Source: Astropecten irregularis (lineage: Eukaryota; Echinodermata; Asteroidea; Paxillosida; Astropectinidae). From it: a stretch of 64,000 nt of DNA. The stretch covers positions 14,818,001 through 14,882,000 of the forward strand of contig OZ020248.1 in assembly GCA_963971285.1 (NCBI GenBank). Reading direction: 5' to 3'. Position 1 is the first letter of the stretch. Every line of letters starts with the position of its first letter. Position numbers and translations under genes: made by a program. Of the stretch, positions 10,841 to 21,074 are shown one piece after another. The notes under the pieces are model-generated. The model saw nothing but the letters and a program-made list of their open reading frames with translations, searched no databases and was not told where the DNA came from.

Positions 10841-11583
10841 GATCTGAAATGTTTACAGTTTCCTGATTGTGATAACATGTAACTGTCTCCTTTGATTTGA
10901 CCTGCCCCTTTTTTTTTTGTAATTGTTGAGTTGATTGTTTAAATTGTCTTTATATCGTTGTTATCTTGATTTATGATTGATAAATATAAGTCATGAAATT
11001 AATTAAGTTGAGGATTCCTGCTCTAATGTCTGTTTCATTGAAAGCATATTCTGCATCTTTAATTTTTTTATGAACACAATTCGAAATCTTCGTTATAAAG
11101 TCCATGATGATTGCTGGTGTACGGAGCTCTGGAGGTGCCATTTGATAACCTGACATCCCGTGATTAATTATCGCAGCATATCGGGCAGTCATATGGCACT
11201 CTGGAGGCACCGTACTGTTTATAAGGCACCATGTAATCCTACAGGCATATTAAGTCCAGCGAGCCAGAACAGATGGGTTTATGTTCTTAGCCTAATAATA
11301 ACGGCACAGTAGAAATTGCCAGAAATCGGATAATCAGAAAGTCCTGTGACATCTAAAGTCATTGGATTATTAGAATGCACTGAACCGATTACAAGGCTAA
11401 TCAAAATGCAGAAATTTAATTGGGGGTTCAAACTTTAAAGCTACAAAAATTCTCTGGTAGATACAAGAACGATAAAGGGGGATGATGCACTCTCATTGCA
11501 GAAACAAAAAATATGACAAATTTTAATTAAAAAGGGGAAATTAAATAGAGGGCAGAGGTTTTGTTTACCGATATTGGGTACTT
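10841..11583. other. Unannotated AT-rich stretch
   Basis: Nothing recognised. Confidence 0.6.
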
Positions 11584-11830
11584 AGGGAGACATTCCCACA
11601 GGGACGTGCCCACGACTTTACTTACCTTTTTCTAAACATCCTCCAAACCAACGAACTTGAAATTGAAATATGTTCATATTGAGAGCATTCTCTGTCTTCT
11701 ATCAAAATATGGACATTAAAAATATATCTTTAAGCTGTAGAAATACATTTTTGGGGAGACAACAAAATGTCTCCCTATTGACCGGTGTCTCCCAAATTTT
11801 AATTTTCAGATGCTAACCTGTCTCCCTATT
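11584..11830 (+). mobile_element. Family L repeat, copy 1
   Basis: It begins AGGGAGACATTCCCACAGGG, has TTTCTAAACATCCTCCAAAC, GTTCATATTGAGAGCATTCT and an inner inverted pair GGGAGACAACAAAATGTCTCCC, and ends CTAACCTGTCTCCCTATT. Confidence 0.8.
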
Positions 11831-11863
11831 GTGCAATTTAGAAAAATAATGATAATCGAGGAT

Positions 11864-12116
11864 GGGACCTAGACTTTCCCATAGGGTCGTGCACAAACTT
11901 TACATACCTATTTCTAAACATCCTCCAAACCAATGAACTTGAAATTGACATATGTTCATATTGAGAGCATTCTCTGTCTTCTATCAAAATATGGACTATA
12001 AGAAATGTGTCTTAATAAAAAGGTAGCTGGTACTAATTAGGGAGACATCGAAAAGTCTCCCTAAGTCCCGATGTCTCCCTGATGTTCACTTTTAGATGCT
12101 AACGTGTCTCCCTAAT
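11864..12116 (+). mobile_element. Family L repeat, copy 2
   Basis: A second unit in the same orientation 34 bp further on: TTTCTAAACATCCTCCAAAC, TTCATATTGAGAGCATTCTC, the inner AGGGAGACATCGAAAAGTCT and the end CTAACGTGTCTCCCTAAT. The left end is decayed. Confidence 0.8.
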
Positions 12117-12127
12117 ACCCCATTTGT

Positions 12128-12474
12128 AATTATAGTACATTTATATCGCGCATATATACTCTACTGCGCATTTCATACAGATTTATTATTATCTCTGGTC
12201 ACTGGGCCATAATTTACATTCCTGAAACCACCTCAACACCCTGGGGAGCATACAGCGCCAGCTGCTGTAAAGCTCACAGAGGTTAATCACCACACAAAGC
12301 CATCTCGACCTCGCGTGCATTTACACCTGGGTGAAGAGGAGCAATATGACTTGTTACAAAGCGTCTTGCCCAAGGACGCAAGCATCACTAGCCCATGGCT
12401 GGATTCGAACACTCAATCTGTAGATTGACCACAAGACTTGGAGTTCAACACGCCAGACTAGGCCAAATGTACCC
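12128..12474 (-). mobile_element. SINE, tRNA-Leu-like head (family S1), second copy
   Basis: On the minus strand this aligns with the 58.3-kb element along its whole length: the head with TGGCCTAGTCTGG and GTTCGAATCC, the central block GCGTCCTTGGGCAAGACGCT, the TTCACCCAGGTGTAAAT block, CTCCCCAGGG, GTTTCAGGAATGTAAAT, and a 3' end with GCGATATAAATG. The tail is interrupted and the head more decayed, so it is an older copy. Confidence 0.85.
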
Positions 12475-13031
12475 CACAACATCCCAAAGACATTCTTGAA
12501 CGGGGCATGCACCAATCCAGGACCAAAACCCTGCTTAGCAAAAAAAAAAGAAGTAATGATATAAATTGAGACCGCACAAGTGTCTTCCTCAGCCCTTGAT
12601 AAAGTCTAGCCAGTCCTCAGCCGAAACTTCGCTACATTTTAAGCCAACATCGTGAGCCATCGAACACTTTGCTTCGGGCAATTTATTAGTCATTGGCCAT
12701 TGGTTTTGGCGTACCGTCACCCTGTTGATGCTTGTGATTACAGTATTTGTAATTTCTGTGCAGATAATGATAACTCGTTCATTTTATCCGCCCCTAAAAA
12801 GTGGTATGGCTCCGCCCATGGCCCAACTGCTGCTGCTGCAAGTCAGTGTAGGACAGTCTTATGAAACAGCACCCTACAATAGCCTATATATAATTCATTT
12901 GAGTGAGACACAGCGGAAATGAGGTGTTTCTCTAATCAACCACAGCATGTGTCGATGCTAACCTCGTGTGCATGGGAGAAACCTTGTGACATGGTCACAA
13001 AGCTCATTATTTGTGGAGAATCGGGGTTCTC

Positions 13032-13565
13032 TTAAATATAGGATTTGCAAGGCCTCAAACAACATTGAGTTTGAGACAGAAAATTGTCTCAACAGTTCGT
13101 TAACAGTGCAAACAGTCACCATGGGAAATCTTGGTTCATCAGATGCTGGGATTTTCAAGAAAATCGTGATTTAGTGTCTTTTCCAAAGATAGTTCGTCCG
13201 AACGATTTTTGGAGCAAACGTAAGGACATCATCACTTGAGTTGTTTTAGTTATCCCCTTTCACTCAAGGTATGAAGATGGTGCTGGTAGAAACATACTGT
13301 TAAAATACTTCCACCTGAAATGCTGTATTTATCCAGAAATTAGTAAAGCAAAGACCGAAAACAGTTTGGATCTAGGGGTAAGATCAAAACCATTCTTCAT
13401 GTTTTATATTAAGAAAAATTGAGTCGGGTTTTCGCTATTTTCTCGTGACTCAGATGTCCGATTGAGCTCAAATTTTCACAGGGTTATTATTTCAGGTACA
13501 TGTTTGATTAGACAAAGTATGAGTGCTGTCCTGTGACCTTTACCAATCATGTATTGTACCTTTAA
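13032..13565 (-). mobile_element. Long B-type TTAA element, uninterrupted copy
   Basis: Flanked by TTAA (13032-13035 and 13562-13565). On the minus strand it starts with the B end (TTAAAGGTACAATACATGAT) and continues past the shared arm into a unique segment with AACTAAAACAACTCAAGTGA, CCAGCATCTGATGAACCAAG and GCAAATCCTATAT. It aligns throughout with 21075-21988 once the family C insert there is removed; both are then about 533 bp. Confidence 0.8.
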
Positions 13566-14614
13566 GCCAATGTGACTTTGTCTTTTTTTTCCTGTATATT
13601 TCTTCCGGAAAAACCACGTCCCTAAGCTATATCTTGATTGTTCTACTTTACCCATTTCGTGATAAAACATCGAGAAGATAAAAATGTCAGGATTAATTTG
13701 CAGCGAATTTTGATGATTGGAAACGGCGGATTCGTCCGTTTGGCAGGCGGTATAGTGATGTGTATTCCCACTGGGACCGCTCAGACGCCTTGCTAGCCAT
13801 CTCCTATAACCCTCACACTGAGTAGGAACGAACACACAAACCCCTGCGTTATAAAATAGAGGTATACATCTCACACGCCGTCTTCACAATCATCATTATC
13901 TTGAGAGTCAAGAGCCAAAGGCTTTCCTTCTTTTTTTTTACCCTCAATTTTTTGCATTCTCTGGCCGTCTTTAGTGATTGATTTCTGGAAACGCCAGCAG
14001 GCATTGATCATCTCGCCCATTGAACCTGCGTGGGTTTTTCCTTCAACACTTCTCGTCCAGATTGGATTGGTGATTCCATGCAGCTATAGCTAGACAGTAG
14101 GAAATAAGAAAGAAGAGGTATATGTCACTTCGTATGTGCATTTAAAAACAAACACGTGCTTCAATTTGTTAGCCGAACTTCCCCGGCGGACATCGATCGG
14201 GCCCCGGTATGGCAGAGGGGGCTAGGGGAGGCATTTGCATCGCGAGCACACGTCGCGACGTCCAACCACTTCACGCGAGATTTACTTCAGCAAATTCCGT
14301 ACTCCTTGCGAATACAAAAGCGCACTGAAGTTTTAATAAATTCATGTTGTTCGACCGCGCGGGCATACCTAACATTTTGTGAATTTGTCTCAGGCTTAAG
14401 AATCAGAAGATAGTCATGATTTTATTAAGGGGCATACTTAAACTTTTGACAAGGCTTACGTCAATGTCATTCACAGTGATTGACAAATGACATTCAGAAA
14501 GGCACTGTATTACTGAAAAACTGTAGTCCTCAGACCTGGGGTATGAGGCTGTAGCTGGGTTGTACGTCCATATATGTTTGTGCACAAATACATACATGGT
14601 TCGAACCTTAAGGA
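13566..14614. other. Unannotated intergenic stretch
   Basis: No gene seen. A minus frame of 132 codons (13476-13874) overlaps the B element end and lacks any motif. Confidence 0.6.
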
Positions 14615-14870
14615 GACAAGGTTTGCTATAAATTCGACCTTAGGGAGACACCGAACATTAAGGAGACATGTTGGTGTCTCCCTTTAATGTCTTAGGTACC
14701 TTTTATAAACACTTGTTTAGTGTTTTTGTTTTTTTTTTATAGAAAATAGAGAATGCTCTCAACAGGAACATATAATGTCAATTTCAAGTTCATTGGTTTG
14801 GAGGATGTTTAGAAATAGGTAAGTAAAGTTCAGTGTACAACCTACGGGAATGTCTCCCTAAGGTCCCATT
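14615..14870 (-). mobile_element. Family L repeat, copy 3
   Basis: Inverse orientation: CCTTAAGGAGACAAGG at the left, a third GGAGACA/TGTCTCC hairpin at 14642-14680, AGAGAATGCTCTCAACAGGA, GGTTTGGAGGATGTTTAGAA, and AATGTCTCCCTAAGG at the right. Confidence 0.8.
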
Positions 14871-16371
14871 CAGGAAAATTATATACATATATAATTAAAT
14901 TTTGGGTGTACAAGCCCCCCCCCCCCCCCAACTTCCCCGTAATCTACGCCCATGACAGTGATTTTCAGTCTTGAGACTCCAAGCACTGAGTTTGCAAATG
15001 CATACTACATGTAAGTCCGTCCAGGTACCAGACCTGACACCAATTGAATTTGAGTCAACCGCGAGACAGTGCACAGTGGGGCAAGGGTGCAGGGACGTGT
15101 ATAAAACAAGTCTTGGGTCACGTCAGCCCGGTCACACCTTCTATACAAGGTTTATGGGAACATAGATCACCTAAATATCCAAAGATAATTGGAAGAGAAA
15201 TATTCATGATTCACACTGAACCTTAAGGAATGGATTCAGTTCATCACACAGGTACGGTGAACAGACGAAGGAAGGGGGGGGGGGTCTGCATCAGCCAGCC
15301 AGGTCAGTGAACTAGGAAATCCAAGACACTGGCTTGATGTGAAATTCGATGATGCGAACGAGCCAGCCTTCCTCTCGCTATATCCTTTATAGAAAGCATA
15401 CAGGCAACAAGTGGTTTGCTGTGACACGAATGGAACGTGTGTGTATGTGTAGCGATGATTATGATGAGGATCGTAGCAGCGGGCAGGAGTAGTCGATGAG
15501 GACGCCGTGGAGTACCCGTCAAGAGGTTGGACGCAAGAGGGTGGAGGGCGCCGGTCCCCCCCCCCCTCTCTACCGAGAGGTCACAGGTGCAATGCACGGG
15601 ATGATGGGGTCACCCCGCACGGCCGGACGGACAGCATAGTCGCACGGTGACTGAGACTAGGGAAGGGGGTTGACATCACATTCAGACGCTGGGCACGCGG
15701 GCTTGCCCTGGCATGGCATAGCAAGGAAAGCGTTTTCCCACGGAATATTTACAGACAGCATGCCGAGAGTCTCTCTCTTCAGTTTGCTCCGTCCTTAGTC
15801 GTCATCGGCTTGTGTCCATCACAGCCAGCATCAACATCGATCGAGGAAGAATCGTCCCCAACGGAGAGGTCCTTACGTCGGAAGCTCCGTCCCAGCTGGG
15901 ACCGCAAACTGCATTTGGGCCCAGCTCCGTGCCAGCACGTTGAGGTTTTATTGGCGGCGCGAGCTAGACTTGGCTTGATCAAATCTTGGTAATGCAGTGG
16001 GAAAAAAAGCTCTAAGCTTGTTAGTGGTGATGATGAGTGCGGATTGTCAACAGGGTACAAACTCACCAGGGACGTTGTGTTTGTGATGTGCACATAGGTT
16101 GTACATTTGCTTCAGACATGGGCTTGTTGAATATGCCTTAATGTGTGGTGTATACGTACGTGATAAGGCACAATCGCCTACCAACATGTTGTCTCGAAGA
16201 AATATTCCCAAGACAAATGGAGACCATGCTTGCAAGTGCATGAAAGGTCGAAAGGTTCATAGCCCAATCCAATGTTTAATACCAGACTTGCATGTAAAAG
16301 AATAAGAAAGCGTGTAGAAGTTTCATGCGCCTGAAAGTGCTAATGAATTTGAGAACATAAAATAAAGAGGA
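14871..16371. other. Intergenic stretch with homopolymer runs
   Basis: It contains a C run near 14915-14929, a G run near 15273-15283 and a C run near 15556. Apart from the doubtful exon at 15779-15908 nothing is recognised. Confidence 0.6.
15779..15908 (-). CDS. Candidate terminal coding exon, unrecognised
   Basis: A minus-strand frame ends at a TGA (15779-15781) and encodes a hydrophilic tail including LGRSFRRKDLSVGDDSSSID and CDGHKPMTTKDGAN. Codon third positions are G/C-rich compared with the AT-rich surroundings. A possible splice acceptor (AAATGCAG) stands just before 15908. The frame is also open further upstream to 16093, but that part looks like ordinary non-coding sequence. I do not recognise the peptide, and no partner exon is visible. 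This could easily be a chance open frame in a GC-rich patch. Confidence 0.2.
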
Positions 16372-16640
16372 GTCAGGTTGGCGTAGCGGTTCTTTCCTCG
16401 CCTTTCACCTCTGGCGGACCGGGTTCAAGTCCGACTCTGTCCACAAGTGGATTGGGTTTTCAGTCCCTACCTGATTCTGTGGGTTTTACCCAGAATATTA
16501 CTCTGGGGTTTTCCTCCCACCTCTAAAACTATATCTTCTTCTTATCATCTTTCCATTAAAAAGTTTCATCAGGCTTTCGAGCTACAGTGCCTAGGGCACG
16601 CTTTTGAGGAATCCTTGGTTTCATTACCAGAAATAGATAA
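16372..16640 (+). mobile_element. SINE with Pol III promoter (family S2), near full length
   Basis: The tRNA-like head has A-box TGGCGTAGCGG (16379-16389) and B-box GGTTCAAGTCC (16422-16432). The body includes GGGTTTTCCTCCCACCTCTA, a pyrimidine-rich stretch, TTTCATCAGGCTTTCGAGCT and a 3' end ACCAGAAATAGATAA. The body and tail match the truncated copy at 1574-1716. The tRNA of origin is not clear because the anticodon arm is degraded. Confidence 0.8.
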
Positions 16641-16889
16641 TGAAGAAGTGTTTTGAACATTTTACAATGTTCGACACAAAGAATTGAATTACAGGCGTCG
16701 CAATGGTCTTATCAACTACCGCGCCGCCATCCAAAGCCCCTACAAAACGCTTGTTTTAGTTTGGATTCGTTCATTTGATATTGAGTAAAACGAGACGGGA
16801 CCTATTTGAGATCAACTTAGCCTATTTTACAGATTTCATTTAGATTTGTCTTATTACATTCTAATGACATGGATGAAGATTCGATACCA

Positions 16890-17030
16890 GGGGTCGATTT
16901 CACAAAGCCGTACGATCGATCGTAACTCGAGTTACGAAGGATAATCCATCGTAGAGGTCATATCCTACGTAGGGTAACAATGCATCATTAGTTCTACGAT
17001 TGATAGTAAGTTACGATGAGCTTGGTTAAT
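16890..17030 (+). mobile_element. Family D palindrome-rich MITE
   Basis: The left end is GGGGTCGATTTCACAAAG, followed by the overlapping palindromes TACGATCGATCGTA and CGTAACTCGAGTTACG, then ATCCTACGTAGGG and GATTGATAGTAAGTTACGAT. The right end has decayed. Confidence 0.85.
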
Positions 17031-17279
17031 ATTGAGCGTGCTGTTTCGTCTTTGTAATCACTTTATTTTTCGGTTCTCTTATTTTATATCTCTTCTTATT
17101 TCAACTGAAACACTACCGTTGTTGGAGGCTGATTGTGTAAGATTATGCCTTGCAATAATATTTGTATTTCTGAAACACAATCTGTTCTAGTTCTTACAAT
17201 AATATTTATGCTGGGAAAACTATAACACTGAGGTAGCGGGTAGATGAAAAGTGGAATACAAAGTGCGTACGGTTGGCCT

Positions 17280-17448
17280 TCATGCAGCGGTATAGGACTG
17301 TGCTCGCTGGGTCTTCGGGGTGGGGGACCTCCGGGGGGACGAAGGGGAAGGACTGCCCGGAGTGCCCGGCCGAGGCAGTTCGATGTTTGCGGTGATGGAG
17401 TTGTCTCTCGGCGAGCAAAAACACACAATTTTGGAGATGTTCACGTGG
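17280..17448 (-). CDS. Candidate terminal coding exon, unrecognised
   Basis: A minus-strand frame ends at TGA (17280-17282) and encodes NISKIVCFCSPRDNSITANI followed by a Pro/Ser-rich tail (GTPGSPSPSSPRRSPTPKTQ). Third positions are C/G-rich. A pyrimidine-rich stretch and AACAAG just upstream of 17448 could be a splice acceptor, and AATAAA occurs on the same strand near 17072. Several other frames on both strands are open in this GC-rich patch, including one of 215 codons that reads the GAA repeat as poly-Ser. I do not recognise the peptide. Confidence 0.22.
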
Positions 17449-17622
17449 CTTGTTCCAATAGACACAAGGAGTAGGGTAGTGCTTATAGTCTCTAGTCCCC
17501 CGGGTATCTCTTCTTCTTCCCCGGCTGAGAGGCCTCCCCGCGGCATGGTCAAAATAAGACCTCGGCACCTGGATCACGGAGTAACCTGGTGGAGATATAT
17601 CACAGCGGTACGCTTCAAGTGA

Positions 17623-17680
17623 AAAAGAAGAAGAAGAAGAAGAAGAAAAAGAAGAAGAAGAAGAAGAAGAAGAAGAAGAA
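17623..17680 (+). repeat. GAA/TTC microsatellite
   Basis: About 58 bp of GAA triplets with two GAAAAA interruptions. It creates a poly-Ser run in a minus-strand frame. Confidence 0.97.
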
Positions 17681-18124
17681 TCTTGCAAGCTAGTAGGAGG
17701 AGCTTTGAGCACGAACGGCAAACACGTTTGAATGCCTGTGGGGGAGGAATCTCCGTAAGACGTTAATCGCCTTATATCGGATGGATTGTGGCTTAACGGT
17801 TGGCCTAGGGATGTAAGGCCCGGCCTTTTCTCGGTACTGTTTACCGAACTCATGTGATTGGATCATGACATAATCGGATTAATAATGTATTATCGCTTGA
17901 TTAATATTATATAGCATTTTATGATATTATTTTCCAGCTTTGGATTTAATGCAATTTGAAGGATTTAGTGAAAAATGTCATGGAGCAACACTGTGATGCA
18001 AGGAATGTGACTAGGCCGCGCAGAGCCTAAAAGTAAAAAAAAATAAATAAACATCAAAAAAGGCTTCTCATAATAAAGCACACATAGCGAATAATAGTAC
18101 ATGTATGTGAATTGATATAAGTTA

Positions 18125-18267
18125 GGGACGCGTCCCAAATCTTTGGCTGGGACCGCAAATAACACACAAGTCTATGGAAAAAGGGCAGCTACAGTCACTG
18201 GCTAGTGGCTGCCATAGGTGTGTGTGTAATTTCCGGCCGCAGTCAGAGATTTGGGACACGGCGCGCC
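18125..18267. mobile_element. Family R MITE with TTA target duplication
   Basis: GGGACGCGTCCCAAATCTTT at the left is inverted at the right as AGAGATTTGGGACACGGCGC. The inverted similarity extends about 55 bp to CTATGG/CCATAG near the centre. TTA flanks both ends (18122-18124, 18268-18270), which is Harbinger-like. Confidence 0.8.
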
Positions 18268-18449
18268 TTAGATTATTTTGGAATTGTTACCATGAATTGA
18301 AATCAGCTGATGCATTGTTAAAAGGCAATTGACTGGTAGATGGCGGCAATTAAGAGGGAAAGATTTAGCAGAAAGTTCGTTTTTCATGATTATCAACTTT
18401 ACAAACACCTTTTACACAGAAAATAAACATTTTTACCCTCTCATATATA

Positions 18450-19000
18450 GGGTGTCCCAGAAAAAAACGCAGCACTGTGTCGGGAACCATTATGTTAAAG
18501 TTAAACTGTTTATCGCTTCAAGATTCAGATATATGATACAGCCATGTCTTGACTATCACCATGTAGAATTTAAGCATATTGGGGCTGAAATTGGCAAAAA
18601 AATTACCAATTGAAAGAGTACTCCTTACAAACAAATACACGGGTTTACACCATGGCGGCCATCTTAGATTTTGATCGCGACTTCGAAACGAGGCACTTCC
18701 ACGCATGCGCACTTTTCGAAGTGTTAACCCGTCCATTGTCGAAGACAATACACGGGTTTACACTTCGGTAGTTTAAATCCCGACTTCGAAACGAGGCACT
18801 ATTACGCATGCGCACTTTTAGAAGTGTAAACCCGTGTATTTGCAAGGATAACACGCATAGTGGTCAAAACACACATAAAGTGTATGAAAGAAAGATGAAA
18901 ATCGGGTTTCAGGTTGGGTGGAGCTTGAAGTGAAAAACAATTTAATTTTAATATAATTGTTCTCGACACAAAATGTTGCGTTTTTGGGGGGGACACGCTG
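18450..19000. mobile_element. Family K element with TA target, composite interior
   Basis: The ends are GGGTGTCCCAGAAAAAAACG and GTTGCGTTTTTGGGGGGGAC followed by ACGCTG, with TA on both sides; CTGTGTCG and CGACACA continue the inverted match. TA targets suggest a Tc1/mariner-type source. The middle carries two hairpin units (18637-18732 and 18750-18837). Confidence 0.65.
18637..18837 (+). repeat. Tandem pair of ACACGGGTTTACAC hairpin units
   Basis: Unit 1 (18637-18732) and unit 2 (18750-18837) each start ACACGGGTTTACAC and end with its inverse (GTGTTAACCCGT or GTGTAAACCCGTGT). Both hold CGACTTCGAAACGAGGCACT and ACGCATGCGCACTTTT. Confidence 0.85.
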
Positions 19001-19497
19001 TATACCTTTAAGAGACTGCTTCGCGTCTTGGTACGATCAAATTACACAACAATCGCCGGGCAGTCAATTTTATCCCGTATATTGAAATTGCCAAAGAATA
19101 CCACAAAGAATAGAGGAAATGATATATCGTAAGCTACCAAATTGTTGCTTTGTATCCCTGGAGCATAAAACACATCGATCGGTTTAAAATAAGCCACTGA
19201 TGTGTATGAATAAACCATCGTTCAAATATAAATGCGATGGTTTTTACGGTCTGTGGAGCAGCGTGCCCCAGTTTAATATTCGGCAGGTGAACGATAATGG
19301 TACTATTCCCAACCAATGAATTATTGATGTCCATCATCGACTCCCGTCATTTTATTTGTCAGCCCGTCATTCGGCTGACATATACCGTGGGTAGTGTGTC
19401 TGGCCACCTCCGCGCTCGGTGGCCAGACGCGGCTGCCACATTCGTCTGGGGAATGCGTGATGAATGCTGCTTTCTCACCAGTGTATGCATTTGAACC

Positions 19498-19633
19498 AAT
19501 GGGAGACTTTTGAGAACCGGTCATCAAGTCAACAGCGCACGCGCACGCACAACAGCGCAGGCGCAAAACAACGTGCGCATGCTCACAATTGCGTGCTGTT
19601 GACTTGAAGACCGGTTCTCCAAAGTCTCCCATT
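19498..19633. mobile_element. Family J inverted-repeat element, second copy
   Basis: AATGGGAGACTTTTGAGAAC at the left, TCAAGTCAACAGCGCACGCG next, and GTGCTGTTGACTTGAAGACC with TTCTCCAAAGTCTCCCATT at the right. GCGCATGCTCACAATTGCG is shared with the 9.4-kb copy. Confidence 0.85.
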
Positions 19634-20040
19634 TCAGACACTATGCAGTGAAAGTGCAGACAATCTGCTCAAGCACACACAATTAACGGACATAAATCTT
19701 ACTAATTGCCCAAACGCCATAAGAATGATAGGCGTAAGTTTATCAGCCGAACAAAAGACAAAAGCGGTAAACATTATGAGATCATTTGATTGATGATACT
19801 CTGATTATCAGGGATAATAGTCCTATATCAGGGGGCGATTTCTCTATAACGCTCTGCGATCATCGAAAAGGCCAAAATGCATCGCTAAACGGAAAATCGA
19901 TCGCTACTTTGCTTAGCAATTTTCCGTTTATAGCCATGGATTTGGGTTTAGCTATGATCGCAAAGCGTCTTGCTAAGCACATTCTGATGCTGATAAAAGC
20001 AGATAAGCAATGAAATATTTGCCCAAGTGCTTTATTGGGA

Positions 20041-20153
20041 GTGCGGTGGCCCTGGAACGACACGTTTGATGTGAACTAACTTTGGACATAGGACATTATA
20101 CATTTGATGTATGACTTCGGGCAATGGGACGTGTCGCTTCAGGGCCACCGTAC
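20041..20153. mobile_element. Family T MITE
   Basis: The 113-bp unit has 25-bp TIRs differing at about four positions: GTGCGGTGGCCCTGGAACGA and TCGCTTCAGGGCCACCGTAC, both continuing into CACGT/ACGTG. Only one copy was seen. Confidence 0.7.
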
Positions 20154-20594
20154 ATAGGGGGGGGGGGGCTCGCGAAATTTGAAGTCGAGGAAATCAAGCA
20201 CGCCTCGTAAGGGAAACAGACAAACATCGGTTCAATATCGGTTATTTAAGCAATCGGTTACCGTCCAACCATTTTGCACAGGCAGAGGAAATCTCGATGC
20301 TCAGATCTTAGTCAGTTTGAGCCAACTGAAGCTCTCTGTTCACAAGTTGTATTACAAACGCACGAACAGTATATGAAGGCCGACCCATAAGCACCTTGAA
20401 GTTGTCATGAAAACTCATCATTAATGCTGATGACGTCATCGTGACTTCATGAAACAAAAAAATGGAATGTTTTGCAAACATTGGATAGTTGAGTGGTTGT
20501 CTGTGTTTTTGTTGTCTACAATGAAGAAACACACGTATTAATAGTTTCATGCATTAAATGCATAGGGTTCCCGAACGCCAAGTAAATCCTCCTT

Positions 20595-20742
20595 GGGTCG
20601 ATTTCACGAAGCCTTACGATGGATCGTAACTCGAGTTACGAAGGTTAACCCATCGTAGGGGGTCTATCCTACGTAGGAGTGAAATGCATGAAAGGTCCTA
20701 CGATTGATTGTAAGTTACGATGATTTTGGTGAAATCGACCCC
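20595..20742 (+). mobile_element. Family D palindrome-rich MITE
   Basis: The ends GGGTCGATTTCACGAAG and TTGGTGAAATCGACCCC are inverted. CGTAACTCGAGTTACG and TCCTACGTAGGA are intact internal palindromes. Confidence 0.85.
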
Positions 20743-21074
20743 TTGACAGCGAATGACACAATGCACAGCGTGAATTGAATTGGTTGCTTTATACATATTT
20801 TTTATGTTAGACAAGCTTTGAAATTCTGGTTATTTCGCCTTGTTAGCCAACATTCAAATGATTATCATGCAGTTCGGTAAAATTAATCTAATTCAACGGT
20901 GCAGTGGTACCTTTGAAGTGATTAGTTAGGCCTTCCTAATTAACAATATCTCGCGATTATTCACTTGATTGGAATACATGTATTCTGATCAACATACGAA
21001 CATGCAGATGTACAGAATTGGCGCCAAAATTACACATAAGAAATACATGATGACTCATGATTACCTTATTCTCA

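Larger units (their letters stand above)
19001..20594. other. Intergenic stretch with families J and T
   Basis: Besides J (19498-19633) and T (20041-20153), a stretch at 19831-19985 begins GGGGGCGATTTCTCTATAAC and holds paired TTGCTTAGCAATTTTCCG and CTAAACGGAAAATCG words, which may be another D/F-like remnant. No gene seen. Confidence 0.5.

Noticed and set aside
17206-17853. 215-codon minus-strand open frame with a poly-Ser run
   Set aside because: The Ser run is the GAA microsatellite. The frame as a whole has no domain; only the shorter alternative frame at 17280-17448 was kept as a weak candidate.
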